NCBI GenBank assembly: GCA_023957975.1 | Contig: JAMLGM010000002.1 | Location: 62,001-126,000 of the forward strand | Length of the DNA: 64,000 nt | Reading direction: 5' to 3' | Source of the DNA: Microthrixaceae bacterium | Lineage (GTDB): Bacteria > Actinomycetota > Acidimicrobiia > Acidimicrobiales > Microtrichaceae | In this document: in pieces, positions 23,185-34,286 of the stretch | How the letters are laid out: every line of letters starts with the position of its first letter | How positions within the stretch are numbered: the stretch's first letter is position 1 | The notes under the pieces: model-generated | Database searches by the model: none | Told to the model about the DNA's origin: nothing | The model's input: only the letters and a program-made list of their open reading frames with translations | Made by a program: the position numbers and the translations under genes

Positions 23185-24639
23185 TCAGATCTCGCCGGCA
23201 GCGAGGATGTCCTCGAATCCGGCGGCGAGACATGCGATCAGCTGCTCGGGATCGGCGATGGCCGCCGGGTCCGAGACGATGCCGATGTCGAGGGTGCCGT
23301 CGTAGCTCAACAGGGTTGCGTTGAGCGCAGACCCCGACAGCGGGCCGAAGGGGAATTGGGCGAGCAGTTTCGCACCGGCAAGGTACATGGCCACGGGCGG
23401 CCCGGGAACGTTGGAGGCTGCGAAATCAACCGATTTCGCAGCGGAGGAGAACACCGAGGTGACCGCAGCGGTAGGAAACCGGTTGATGATGCCCGACACC
23501 GGTTCGACGAGTTCGTTCGCCGGTTCGTGGCGCGCCCCATCGACGATGTCGTGGATGGTCGACATCAACTCGACAGGATCGGGGAGGTCGATGGGGATCT
23601 CGACACGGGCCGGAATAAACGCGTTCCCGCCCCCATCACCAGCCCCGCTACCAACCCCGCCGTCGGCGTTGTGCATGCTGATCGGAATCGCGAGTCGCAA
23701 CTCGTCGCAGTCGACGTCGTGCGCGAGGTGGTAGCGATACATGCCCCGCGCCAACGCCGCGACGAACGCGTCATTGAGCGTCCCTCCGGCCGCCCGACCG
23801 GCGCTGCGCAACGCTTCAAGGTCCACCGTGAGGGTGTCGAAGCGCAGCGACAGGGAACGTTCGGTCATCAGCGGGCTCATGGTGTGGGTGCCCGGTCGCG
23901 CCACCCGTGCGAGCGAGGCCGCCAGTGCGGCTCCGTCGCGCAGCGCCGTGGCGGGGTCGGTGAGCGCATGTTGTGCATTGTCGAGCAGGGTGCCGGCGAT
24001 ACGTCCGAAAACGGCCAGTTGGTGTCGCGTCTGGTGTTCGATGGCGTCGGCGAATCGCTCGGGCTGGCTGAGCACGTGTGCCTGCGGGATCGGCGGAAGC
24101 TCGCGTTCGTCGGCGTCGGGTTCGAAATCGAACAACTCGAGTTGCAGCTGTACGGCGGTGATCCCATCCGCGATCGAGTGGTGCACCTTCATCACGATGG
24201 CGGATCTCCCGTTGGGGAGGCCCTCGATCACGATCGCCCGCCACAGCGGTCGGGCACGGTCGAACCCGGACATCGCCACCGGCTCGGCGATGCTCAACAC
24301 ATCGCGCATCGTTGCGGAACCGGGTGCCCGAACCCACCACAGGTGAAAGGAAAGATCGAAGTTGGGGTCGGTCTCCCAGCGGGGAGGCGCAACCGACAAC
24401 GTGTTGGACCGCACCCGTTGGCGCAGCCGGGGTACGGTCCTGGTCATCCGCTCGACCCGGCGGGTCAGGACGTCGCGATCGATGGTGCCGTCGAGGAGGA
24501 ACACCACGGTGATGGTGGAGCGAAGCGACGGATCCTTCTCCAGGGACCACATGAGCGCTTCGGTGTCGTTCATCCGATCGTGATGGCCCAGAGCGATGGT
24601 CGCTTCGTGACCGGTGGTGTCGCTTCGGCGGTCACTCAT
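23185..24639 (-). CDS. Wax ester synthase/diacylglycerol acyltransferase (WS/DGAT)
   Basis: A 484-residue bifunctional acyltransferase that makes wax esters or triacylglycerol from acyl-CoA. The active-site motif HHxxxDG is present as KVHHSIADG around residue 152. Further family marks are the start ALGHHDRMNDTEALMWSLEK-like region (residues 17-36), the LNDAFVAALARGMYRY segment and VSNVPGP-like AASNVPGPPVAMYLAGA in the C-terminal half. ATG 24639 overlaps the VanW stop by ATGA and has GGGAAGG upstream, so the longer frame was rejected. The enzyme normally sits on the inner membrane face and lipid droplets. It fits storage-lipid formation, common in the Acidimicrobiia and mycobacteria. Confidence 0.88.
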   Translation of the reverse strand: MSDRRSDTTGHEATIALGHHDRMNDTEALMWSLEKDPSLRSTITVVFLLDGTIDRDVLTRRVERMTRTVPRLRQRVRSNTLSVAPPRWETDPNFDLSFHLWWVRAPGSATMRDVLSIAEPVAMSGFDRARPLWRAIVIEGLPNGRSAIVMKVHHSIADGITAVQLQLELFDFEPDADERELPPIPQAHVLSQPERFADAIEHQTRHQLAVFGRIAGTLLDNAQHALTDPATALRDGAALAASLARVARPGTHTMSPLMTERSLSLRFDTLTVDLEALRSAGRAAGGTLNDAFVAALARGMYRYHLAHDVDCDELRLAIPISMHNADGGVGSGAGDGGGNAFIPARVEIPIDLPDPVELMSTIHDIVDGARHEPANELVEPVSGIINRFPTAAVTSVFSSAAKSVDFAASNVPGPPVAMYLAGAKLLAQFPFGPLSGSALNATLLSYDGTLDIGIVSDPAAIADPEQLIACLAAGFEDILAAGEI

Positions 24640-26411
24640 GGCTGTTCCTTCCCGGCGTCGGTGCTCGCCGCTTCGCTCGAAACTGGGATCCGCCACGGGG
24701 TGCCGGCATCGGCGATCCCGGAGGCGACGTCGCTGTCGAGTGTGGCACCCGTTGGCGACACGGGGCTCGAACTCAGGTGCGAGCTGCCCGGTTTTTCGCA
24801 GTTGTAGTGATGGCGGAACGTGTCGGTCTCGGTGCGGCCGTCGACAAAGGTTCGGGTCCGGGTGACGCTGACGTTGCCGTTCTCGCCGCACCCAGATGTG
24901 CGGGAGATGGCGCTCTGTTCTCCGGAGACCCAACGGGTGGACCACATCTGCACCGTGATCGAACTGTTGGTGTACGTCGGCCAGATCACCACGCCGTAGG
25001 GGGTGTTGTTGCGAATCTTGAGATCGACGCTGGGATAGGCGAGGGTCGCCTCGCGCCCGTAGGGGTAGCGGGAGATGTACAGCGAGTGCGGCTTGTGCTC
25101 CACGATGTCGAGGCCGGCGAAGAAGGCGGCGTTGAACGTGGTCGTGGCCCATTGGCTGACCCCGCCGCCGACGTCCTCTTTGAACTCGCCCTGTTCGATG
25201 ACGCCCGCCTCGACGAAGCCCTTCTCGACGGTACGTTTGCCGACGTGGTCGTTCGCCGAGAAGGTTTCGCCCGGGGCGATCAGGACGCCGCGGGTGAGAT
25301 CGGACATTCGATGGATGTTCTTCACGCGGGCCTGTCCCGCGGCATGGCGGGTCGTGAACTCGCCGATGACCTCCTTGACCCCGAGGGTCGATGCCCACTC
25401 GACACCCTCGGCCGCGGTGATCGTTCGTGTTGCCAGCTCGACCGAGGGCTGCGCGCTGAGGAGCGCCTCGGTGATGCGATCAGCGGCGTCGGTCTGACAG
25501 CACACCTGGGCATCGTGGCCCGGAACCGGGGTCGGGACACCGTTGACGATGTCAAAGCTCACCCCCGTCGGGTTCGCAGGTATCGACAGGTTCGAGACGA
25601 GTTGCAGGTTGATGATGTCGTGGTCGACGGCGAGTTCGGCCGTGTCGCCGTCTGCGGACATCGACAGTGCTCCGGCGAGGTTGTCGCCGGTCAGCGTGAA
25701 CGATTCGTCGCCCGCGGTGATATCGAGGGAGCCCGCGGTGATCTTGTTGGCTTGATCGACGACGGCCTGGACCGCGTCGTCGCCGAGTTTCGGCGGGAAG
25801 GTGACGGGTTCGGCCGACAGGGTGATGGTCTCGCCGATCGAGTCGATGGCGCTCGGCAGCCGTGTGAGGACGTCGGTGAGGTCGATGCCCGAACCGTCCT
25901 GGCCTTGGACAAGATGAAACGTGGTGCTGTCGACGGCCATCGTCGGTTCGATCGGATCGACCCGATGATCGGCCTCAAGCTCGGAAAAGGTCGCCTGCGC
26001 GGCATCATCGTCGATGTCGATCGCGACGTCGACCTTGCGCGGCGAGAACCACGACATGGCCCAGCGAATGGGTGCGATCCCGAGCGGGTCGGCGTGGCCG
26101 GGGCGCATCGCGGCGCGAACGGTTCGTTCGGAATCGAGGCTCAGCCCCAGCTGTCCGGCGTTTGTCGACAGCGTCGCGTCGGGGATTTGGATGTCGACGG
26201 CGGTTTGCGCGAACTCCGAGGAGATGTCTTCCAGTGTCGAGTTGAGCTCCTCGCGGTTCTGCCCACCGATGTCGACTCCGACGAGATGCACCGAGCTGGC
26301 GACCGTGCCCGGATCGCTCCTCCCGAACAGCGCCCAGGCTCCCAAGAGGACGAGATAGAGCAACACCGGCGTCGACAGCGCGGCGAGGACGAGAGCTTTG
26401 GGACGCGACAC
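24636..26411 (-). CDS. VanW-family protein with membrane anchor
   Basis: A 591-residue protein with an N-terminal membrane span (ALVLAALSTPVLLYLVLLGAW), then a long extracellular part. Two repeated alpha/beta modules with peptidoglycan-binding-like character (about residues 40-330) precede a VanW domain about 345-500, seen in GVLIAPGETFSANDHVGKRT and in DVGGGVSQWATTTFNAAFFA. VanW proteins occur with vancomycin-resistance genes and in many actinobacterial envelopes, but their biochemical role is unproved. Start GTG 26411 has GGAGGG touching it, an unusually short spacing, so the start is less certain. It overlaps WS/DGAT by four bases, which suggests co-translation, although the two activities have no known link. 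Confidence 0.82.
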   Translation of the reverse strand: MSRPKALVLAALSTPVLLYLVLLGAWALFGRSDPGTVASSVHLVGVDIGGQNREELNSTLEDISSEFAQTAVDIQIPDATLSTNAGQLGLSLDSERTVRAAMRPGHADPLGIAPIRWAMSWFSPRKVDVAIDIDDDAAQATFSELEADHRVDPIEPTMAVDSTTFHLVQGQDGSGIDLTDVLTRLPSAIDSIGETITLSAEPVTFPPKLGDDAVQAVVDQANKITAGSLDITAGDESFTLTGDNLAGALSMSADGDTAELAVDHDIINLQLVSNLSIPANPTGVSFDIVNGVPTPVPGHDAQVCCQTDAADRITEALLSAQPSVELATRTITAAEGVEWASTLGVKEVIGEFTTRHAAGQARVKNIHRMSDLTRGVLIAPGETFSANDHVGKRTVEKGFVEAGVIEQGEFKEDVGGGVSQWATTTFNAAFFAGLDIVEHKPHSLYISRYPYGREATLAYPSVDLKIRNNTPYGVVIWPTYTNSSITVQMWSTRWVSGEQSAISRTSGCGENGNVSVTRTRTFVDGRTETDTFRHHYNCEKPGSSHLSSSPVSPTGATLDSDVASGIADAGTPWRIPVSSEAASTDAGKEQP

Positions 26412-26477
26412 CCCTCCAGATTCGCGCAGGTTCGCGCCGCGATCGCGCCAATCGGGCGCAATTCAGGGCGGAATCCG

Positions 26478-26505
26478 GAGAATCGCCTCAGGAGAGTCGC
26501 CTCAG
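26478..26505. repeat. 14-bp tandem duplication in the nucS-vanW gap
   Basis: Two copies of gaga(a/g)tcgcctcag lie between the NucS stop and the VanW start. The gap 26412-26524 shows nothing else clear. Confidence 0.85.
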
Positions 26506-26524
26506 GACAGCGACCCAGACGAGA

Positions 26525-27184
26525 TCAGAACAACCGCAACTCGTTGGATTCGATGCCGCGCAACGCGTCGTAGTCGACCTCGACGCAGCGGATGTTGCGG
26601 CTCGATGCCAGCACCTTCGCCTGGGGTTTGATGATCTGAGCGACGAATATTCCCTGCACGCCGCGCAGGGTCGGATCGCGATCGAGCCGTTCGAGATACC
26701 GCGACAGCTGTTCGACGCCGTCGATCTCGCCGCGGCGCTTGACCTCGATGGCGATGGCTGTTCCGTTCTCGTCTCGACACAGCAGGTCGACCGGGCCGAT
26801 GTCGGTCGGGAACTCGCGTCGCACCAGCGTCAGCCCAGCGGTGATCGCGTCGGTGTTGGCGGCCAGGAGCTCCTGCAGGTGCGCTTCGACGCCGTCCTTT
26901 TGCAGCCCGGGATCGATGCCGAGGTCGTGTGCGGTGTCGTGGAGGATCTCTTCGATGGTGATCGTCAGGGTTTCGCCCTTCGGATTCGTCACCGTCCAAG
27001 TGCCGTCGCCCTCGCTCAGGCGATTCGGTGCGTTCATCCAGTTGAGCGGCTTGTACGCCCCGCCGTCCGCGTGGATCGCGACGCAGCCATCGGCCTTGAC
27101 CATGAGGAGGCGAGTGGCGAGGGGAAGGTGAGCGCTTAGGCGGCCTTGATAGTCCACTGAGCAACGGGCGATGACGAGACGCAC
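26525..27184 (-). CDS. nucS: Mismatch-specific endonuclease NucS/EndoMS
   Basis: A 219-residue protein clearly matching NucS, the enzyme that starts the MutS/MutL-independent mismatch repair of actinobacteria and some archaea by cutting both strands at a mismatch. The N-terminal DNA-binding domain starts [20 protein letters not shown]. The C-terminal PD-(D/E)xK nuclease has Asp133, Glu147, Lys149 and Gln159 in [14 protein letters not shown] and [10 protein letters not shown]. The last residues ELRLF look like a beta-clamp-binding motif. GTG 27184 was chosen because known NucS proteins start at this point and TAGTCT lies 7 bases upstream; a longer frame would begin at a TTG at 27238. Confidence 0.93.
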   Translation of the reverse strand: MRLVIARCSVDYQGRLSAHLPLATRLLMVKADGCVAIHADGGAYKPLNWMNAPNRLSEGDGTWTVTNPKGETLTITIEEILHDTAHDLGIDPGLQKDGVEAHLQELLAANTDAITAGLTLVRREFPTDIGPVDLLCRDENGTAIAIEVKRRGEIDGVEQLSRYLERLDRDPTLRGVQGIFVAQIIKPQAKVLASSRNIRCVEVDYDALRGIESNELRLF

Positions 27185-27191
27185 CTCGGAG

Positions 27192-27197
27192 AGACTA
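27192..27197 (-). promoter_or_regulatory. -10 box for leaderless nucS
   Basis: On the minus strand TAGTCT is 7 bases upstream of GTG 27184, and no Shine-Dalgarno is present. It supports the GTG start. Confidence 0.5.
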
Positions 27198-27244
27198 ATG
27201 AGTCGCGCGGGACGCTGATTCGCGTCAGTGCGCGTCAATGCTCG

Positions 27245-27973
27245 TCAGCTGCTCGCGCCGGCTGTTCGCTGCTCGTAGCGCTCGGCGAATCGATCGACCT
27301 CCGGTTGCGATTCCGGTGCGATCGGGGCGCTGAGCAGGCCGGCCAACATGTCGATGAGGTCGTTCACGTACACGGCGCGGTCCGCCTCCGAGTGGGTGGC
27401 GTGGGCCTGTACCAGCAACGCGTTGAACAGGCTGGAGTTGAGGAGTTGGGCACGTCGGGCGCGCAACGGCGGAGGCGCCTGGGGGATGTGGCGACTGAGC
27501 GTCGGCGCGATGGCGGCGATAGCGGAACGTTGGCGGGTGAAGATCTCCACGGCGATCGGCGTGGAGGGGTTGGCTGCGAGTTGGGCCATGATGCCCACGT
27601 AGTGAATGCCGCCGCTGTCCGGATCTGCGACGTGGTCGGCAAGGGGCAACACGATCACCGCTACGGCTTCTCGAAGGGTCGGTTCTCGGCTCGGGTCACG
27701 CCCGGCGACCAGCGCGTCACGCAGGTGTGACACGGCGTCGAAGTGACGTTCGAGGAGGGCCTTGAGAACGCCGTCTCGACTGCCGAAGTGATAGTGCAAC
27801 GCCGACTTGTTGCGCTGGCCGGCTGCCCGATTGATTTCGCTGAGGGAGACCGCGTCGATGCCGCGTTCGGCAAAAAGCCGCTCGGCGGTGGTCAAGAGCA
27901 GCGACTGGGTCTTGAGACTGTCCGATCGTTGGGGTGTGGCTCTGCCACCCACCGTGCCGCTCCCGCTCACCAT
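27245..27973 (-). CDS. TetR/AcrR-family transcriptional regulator
   Basis: A 242-residue one-domain-plus-ligand regulator. The N-terminal helix-turn-helix is plain: LLLTTAERLFAERGIDAVSL, then the recognition part SEINRAAGQRNKSALHYHFG, with the usual F-x-S-R-D-G-V after it. The C-terminal domain is helical and binds an unknown ligand. ATG 27973 has GGGAGC upstream. TypA lies just upstream on the same strand and NucS downstream, but neither is an obvious target; TetR regulators often control a neighbour or fatty-acid genes. No palindromic operator was seen directly before it. The operator-like palindrome before the FadE gene (14124) is a possible distant target. Confidence 0.85.
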   Translation of the reverse strand: MVSGSGTVGGRATPQRSDSLKTQSLLLTTAERLFAERGIDAVSLSEINRAAGQRNKSALHYHFGSRDGVLKALLERHFDAVSHLRDALVAGRDPSREPTLREAVAVIVLPLADHVADPDSGGIHYVGIMAQLAANPSTPIAVEIFTRQRSAIAAIAPTLSRHIPQAPPPLRARRAQLLNSSLFNALLVQAHATHSEADRAVYVNDLIDMLAGLLSAPIAPESQPEVDRFAERYEQRTAGASS

Positions 27974-28009
27974 GCTGCTCCCGCTTGCTCTGTCCGCCCC
28001 CTGGCGGAC

Positions 28010-29881
<1,872 letters not shown>

Positions 29882-29947
29882 GGTGACTCCAACTGAATTC
29901 GGGGGACCCGACAGTTTCGCACGCGACGGTGCCGACCACCGAGTTTT

Positions 29948-29983
29948 GCCCTCGAACGCCCTCGGATGAAGGCGTTCGAGGGC
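29948..29983 (-). terminator. Strong hairpin downstream of the acylase gene
   Basis: GCCCTCGAACGCC (29948-29960) pairs perfectly with GGCGTTCGAGGGC (29971-29983) around a 10-base loop. It lies 6 bases beyond the acylase stop. There is no U-tract in the direction of the acylase, so it is a terminator-like hairpin or mRNA 3' end stabiliser. Confidence 0.55.
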
Positions 29984-29989
29984 GTCGAG

Positions 29990-32548
29990 TCAGCCGCGTA
30001 CCCGGTAGGTTGCGGTCGTCGCCGCCGCCACGGACTCCTCGCGAAACTCCACGTCGCGCCAGTCCTTCGCCGCATACCGCGTGGTGGCCTCGAGGTAGTT
30101 CGGGTCGGTGCGGTCCTCGGTGTTGGAGTAGGTGAGAAACGCCTTGGCGGCCGGTCCGTCCTTGGTGAACTCGACGGCCAGCACGAACGAGTTGCCGTAG
30201 TTGACGAGATAGCCGTTCTGGTCGTCGCCGGTGGTGAGCGTGGAGTCGTCGGCGACGTCCTCGCGCTCAGCGAACGATTTGAGCGCCGGATCGGTGATGG
30301 TCCACGACTGCGCCGAGGAGCCGATGGCGATGGCGCCGTCGACCCACGAACCGCCGGGAACGCCCACCCGTTCGCCGTTGCGCAGGGCGAACTGCACGTC
30401 GCCCAACGTCGAGTCGGCCGCGAACCCGGCGAGTTCCAGTCGACGAACGGCCTCGGTCAGCTTCGTGATGACGGGGTCGGGGGCATCGGCCGGCGCCGGA
30501 GCCAGGCCGGCGGGGGTGTCGAAGGGACGCGAGGGGTCGAATGCCTCGGCCCACAGCGGCGTGGAACCGTCGGCGAGGGAGTCGTCGGCCGCGGTCGCTT
30601 CGAGGTCGAATTGCGACACCAGCTCGCGCCACAGCGCGGCTCCGGCGCTGTCCACGTTGTAGCGGCGATCCCAGGCGGCGAGCGTGTTGCAGGCCGCCTC
30701 GACCTCGGCGACACCGGTGCAGCGTTCGAGCACCGAATCGATCAGGGCGCGCGAGGTGTATCCGGTGTTCCAGGTGGCGGCATCGGCGAGCTCGTCGAGG
30801 GTGAACGTGGCGTCGTCTCCCGATGGGCCTTCGCCGGTGGCATCGGTGATCAGCGTCAGGTTCTCGCGGGTTCGCGGCGATCGAAGGGTCCCTTGCCTGC
30901 CGTGAAGGATCGAATAGTCGCCGTCGAGGAGTGCCTTGGCGTTGGTGGTCCAGAACGAGTCGTTGGCGTTGAACACGTAGTCGCTTCGTTCGAGTTGCGG
31001 CTGGCGATCGAACGGGACGAGTCCGGGGGAGCGGGCCCCGTCGACCTCGACCCATTCGTTGCCGGGATCCGAGCCGTCGAGCAGGATCACCCCGCTCTCG
31101 GCGGCGATCGCGGTGATCGCGTCGGTGCTGAGCTTCGACTCGTACGCGGCGATCGCCTCGTCGCTCAGGTTCGGGGTGGCCGAGGTGTCGGCGTACCAGA
31201 CGGTGCCGTCGTCGGAGGCCGCGATGGTGTTGAACAACGGGGTGGCGTTGTACTGCTCGTTGAGTTTGCGGAACTCGTCGAGGTCGTTGGCCATGGTGAA
31301 GGCCAGGTACTGATCGAGAAAGGCCGTGTTGTCGATGTTGGCGTCGCGAAACGTCACCGCCGAGGTGTCGCTCCAGGCGAGACCGGGGATCTCGATGATC
31401 GGGCCGTAGTGGCTCGCCCAACTCGTGTGTTCGACGGTGGTGGTGTTGCCATCGTCGCCGAGCACCTCGATCGACAATTCGATCGGAGTCATCTCGCGGG
31501 TGTCGTCGCCGTAGCGGTACGTGGTCGGTGAACCATCCACCAGATCGAGGGTGTAGGCGGTGAATCGGTTGCCGTCCGACACGGTGTGGGTCCAGCCGAA
31601 GTGTTCGTTGAACCCGATGCCGATACCGGGCAGACCCGAGAGCTGCACGCCGTAGATGTCGGCCTCGCCGGCAATGGTGAGATGCGACTCCCAGAACCGC
31701 AGCTCGCCCTCCCACGGGAAGTGCGGGTTCGCCAACAACATGGAGGTGCCGTCGGTGGTCATCTCCGAACCGATCGCCCAGCCGTTCGAGGCGAGGGAGG
31801 CGTCCTCGGAGCGCAGGCCGGTCTCGAAGCGCTGACCGGCCTCGAGGCTTGCGGGCGCCGCACTCTCGTCGCCGGCCGGTGTCTGTTCGGTGCCCGGGAG
31901 CTGGGCATCGGCGATGAAGCGCGCCACGGCACCGCTGCTGGCGGTCAGCGCGATCGATCGCGCGTAGGCGTAGACCTCGACGGGTTCGATCGGGCGGAGC
32001 CATGCCGCACCGGCGCACCAACCGCGGATCTCGTCGGCGCCGACGTGGTCGAGGTGCAGGTTCCAGCCGTCGGTGAATGCGGTCAGCACCTTCCGGGTGT
32101 CGGCATCGGCGGCGTCCCAGTCGTCGCTGGCTCGGTCGAAGATGCCGATCGTTCGCCAGGCGATGTCGCTGTTGAGGTTGGCGTCCTCGTCGCCGGCTCC
32201 CAGCCATTCGGCGCGTTCGCCGCGGATTCGCACGATCTGATCGGCGAGGTCGCAGGTCCGGTCCTCGGCGCTGGCATAACCCTGTCCGAAGGCCGCATCG
32301 GTGAGGCTCGCGGCGGTGATGTGGGGAACACCTCCGGTCCCGCGCCGAATCGTCGCCTCATAGTTGGATCCGGCGCCGATGACTTCGAGGTCGTCGTCGG
32401 CGAGGGTGGTCGAGGACGCGTTGTCGTCGCCGTCACCGTTCGAGCAGGCGGCGAGGAGCAACGCAGCGCTGAGTACCCCGGTGAGCGCGGCGCGCCCCCG
32501 ACGTGGAGGCCTGCCCCGGCGCGGCGCTCGAAGTGGTGATGCGGTCAT
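29990..32548 (-). CDS. Penicillin-acylase family lipoprotein, PvdQ/aculeacin-acylase-like
   Basis: An 852-residue N-terminal-nucleophile hydrolase precursor. The N-terminus has a signal peptide and LLLAAC lipobox, so it is a surface lipoprotein, unlike most soluble relatives. The likely nucleophile is Ser254 in ASNGWAIGSEM; the chain should be cut before it to give alpha and beta subunits. Downstream LLANPHFPWEGELRFWESHL and SGLPGIGIGFNEHFGWTHTV closely resemble the PvdQ and aculeacin A acylase branch, which removes long acyl chains from lipopeptides, siderophores or acyl-homoserine lactones. ATG 32548 has GGGAGG upstream. A large palindrome precedes it. Its natural substrate is unknown. Confidence 0.85.
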   Translation of the reverse strand: MTASPLRAPRRGRPPRRGRAALTGVLSAALLLAACSNGDGDDNASSTTLADDDLEVIGAGSNYEATIRRGTGGVPHITAASLTDAAFGQGYASAEDRTCDLADQIVRIRGERAEWLGAGDEDANLNSDIAWRTIGIFDRASDDWDAADADTRKVLTAFTDGWNLHLDHVGADEIRGWCAGAAWLRPIEPVEVYAYARSIALTASSGAVARFIADAQLPGTEQTPAGDESAAPASLEAGQRFETGLRSEDASLASNGWAIGSEMTTDGTSMLLANPHFPWEGELRFWESHLTIAGEADIYGVQLSGLPGIGIGFNEHFGWTHTVSDGNRFTAYTLDLVDGSPTTYRYGDDTREMTPIELSIEVLGDDGNTTTVEHTSWASHYGPIIEIPGLAWSDTSAVTFRDANIDNTAFLDQYLAFTMANDLDEFRKLNEQYNATPLFNTIAASDDGTVWYADTSATPNLSDEAIAAYESKLSTDAITAIAAESGVILLDGSDPGNEWVEVDGARSPGLVPFDRQPQLERSDYVFNANDSFWTTNAKALLDGDYSILHGRQGTLRSPRTRENLTLITDATGEGPSGDDATFTLDELADAATWNTGYTSRALIDSVLERCTGVAEVEAACNTLAAWDRRYNVDSAGAALWRELVSQFDLEATAADDSLADGSTPLWAEAFDPSRPFDTPAGLAPAPADAPDPVITKLTEAVRRLELAGFAADSTLGDVQFALRNGERVGVPGGSWVDGAIAIGSSAQSWTITDPALKSFAEREDVADDSTLTTGDDQNGYLVNYGNSFVLAVEFTKDGPAAKAFLTYSNTEDRTDPNYLEATTRYAAKDWRDVEFREESVAAATTATYRVRG

Positions 32549-32574
32549 TTCGGCCTCCCTCGCGGTGGAGCAAC

Positions 32575-32627
32575 GGGTTCTGTAGGTAGTTTCTGTTGCC
32601 CCGCAACAGAAACTACCGACAGAACCC
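32575..32627. repeat. 53-bp near-perfect palindrome upstream of the acylase gene
   Basis: A 25-base arm (32575-32599, beginning GGGTTCTGT) pairs with 32603-32627 (ending GACAGAACCC) around a 3-base loop CCC, with one A/G mismatch. It lies between the UbiB stop and the acylase start, 26 bases before the start codon. Its outer GGTTCT boundary also appears in the palindromes near 57000. It could act as a terminator for ubiB, a 5' hairpin or a protein site; no U-tract follows. Confidence 0.9.
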
Positions 32628-32648
32628 GGTCGAGGCGCGACTCGGCCT

Positions 32649-34286
32649 TCAGCGTCTGGTGAGTCGCTTGCGTATGAGGTCGCGGCGGGCCTGAAGCTCC
32701 GCGTAGGTGACGGAATCGGTCGAATCGTCCACGATGCCGAAACTCGCCTTGATGGCATCCTTGTCTGCGCTCAAGGTGGCGGGGTCGACCCCGAGTTCGG
32801 ATGCGAGCTGATCGCCGTAGTTCATCGCCATGTGGGTGGAGATGTTGGCGAACTCTCCGATGAGGTCGAGGTCGGGGGCCAGCCGTGAGATCGCCCCGTC
32901 GAGGAACACGAGGTTCTTGACGTACAACATGAGGATCTTCGGCAGGCGCGCCCCGTAGCCCATCAGGGCCTTGATGATGCGTTGGATCTCGCCCACGAGT
33001 TCGTCCTGGTCGAGGGTCGTGGGGTCGATCGGGGCCTTGTCGAGGCCGAGGTCGCGGATGATCTCGCGGATGTCGACATCGGCCGGCAGGGCCCCGAGAT
33101 CGCGCAGCGCGGCGACCTGTCCGGCGATATCTCCCGAGGCGCCCATCAGCATCAGGCGCAGGAAGGCGTTTCGCTCGAGGGGTGTCATGCGCGCCGTGAT
33201 GCCGTGGTCGAGGAGTCCGATTCGACCATCGGGCAGGACCATGAGGTTGCCGCCGTGCAGGTCGCCGTGGAAGATGCCGTGCACCATGCACCCCTCGGTG
33301 AAGCCGCGCATGCCGACGCGCACGACCTCCTCGGTGTCGATCCCTGCGGCGCGCATCCCTTCGACGTCGTCAAAGGCGAACCCGTCGAGTCGTTCCATCA
33401 CGAGTACCCGCCGGGTTACCAGCGACGGGTGCGGGCGGGGGATGACGTAACCGCGTTGGCCCAGCGAGGCGAACACGGTGGCGATGTCGATCATGTTCTC
33501 GGCCTCGAGGCGGAAGTCGAGTTCCTCGCAGATCGTCTCGGCGAACAATTCGACCAGTGCCGGAGGGTTGGCGAGGGCCGACACCGGGATTCGTCCCACG
33601 AGTGGCGGAGCGATGGTCGCCATGACCTGAAGGTCGGCATGGACCTGTTCCCTGATCGTGGGCCGCTGCACCTTGACCACGACCGGCGTGCCGTCGAGCA
33701 GCGTGGCTCCGTGGACCTGGGCGATCGACGCCGCGGCGATCGGGGTGCGGTCGAACGAGGCGAAGGTCGCCGACAACGGTCCGCGCAGTTCCGACTCGAC
33801 CACTTCGCGCACGACCTCGAAGGGTTCGGCGGGGACCCGGTCGCGGCACTTCTTCATCTCGGTCACGAGTTCAGGTGGGAACAGGCCCTCGCCCGAACTG
33901 ACGATCTGACACAACTTGATGTAGGTCGGCCCCAACCGCTCGGCGGCGACGCGGATGCGCCGCGAGATGCCGGCGCGACTCGTCGAACCGCCGGCGCGGC
34001 GGTCGCGAACCGCCCAGCCTCCCAAGGCCCGCAGCAGGGTCAGCGACACCACCGCCATGCGTCCGGGTGGTGGGAAGCGTTTGGCCTTCGTGAGCTCGGG
34101 GACCTGCCGGCGGGTCTGACGGCGCAGCACCACGATGCCGCGCTTCCACGACAGCTGGTCACGGTCGAGGTTCCACGGGCCATCCGAGGTGAATGACCCC
34201 CACTCAGTGTCGGTGGCGCCGCTGTCGGCCGTGGTGCTGTCGGTGGTGACGCTGTTCGGGCGGAGGTCGGTGTGGTCAGAAGCCAT
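32649..34286 (-). CDS. ABC1/UbiB-family atypical kinase
   Basis: A 545-residue member of the ABC1/AarF/UbiB atypical kinase family, linked in other organisms to quinone synthesis or lipid metabolism. The family's KxGQ motif is present in altered form: Lys124-Leu-Cys-Gln127 in GPTYIKLCQIVSSGEGLFP, with Gly replaced by Cys. The Ala-rich loop AAASIAQVHGA, the VKVQRP Lys, and HGDLHGGNL with LLDHG (in place of DFG) are all there. The N-terminal 45 residues are acidic and disordered. It overlaps the cysQ stop by 11 bases and is read after it, so the two genes are probably one operon. A 53-bp palindrome follows. Confidence 0.88.
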   Translation of the reverse strand: MASDHTDLRPNSVTTDSTTADSGATDTEWGSFTSDGPWNLDRDQLSWKRGIVVLRRQTRRQVPELTKAKRFPPPGRMAVVSLTLLRALGGWAVRDRRAGGSTSRAGISRRIRVAAERLGPTYIKLCQIVSSGEGLFPPELVTEMKKCRDRVPAEPFEVVREVVESELRGPLSATFASFDRTPIAAASIAQVHGATLLDGTPVVVKVQRPTIREQVHADLQVMATIAPPLVGRIPVSALANPPALVELFAETICEELDFRLEAENMIDIATVFASLGQRGYVIPRPHPSLVTRRVLVMERLDGFAFDDVEGMRAAGIDTEEVVRVGMRGFTEGCMVHGIFHGDLHGGNLMVLPDGRIGLLDHGITARMTPLERNAFLRLMLMGASGDIAGQVAALRDLGALPADVDIREIIRDLGLDKAPIDPTTLDQDELVGEIQRIIKALMGYGARLPKILMLYVKNLVFLDGAISRLAPDLDLIGEFANISTHMAMNYGDQLASELGVDPATLSADKDAIKASFGIVDDSTDSVTYAELQARRDLIRKRLTRR

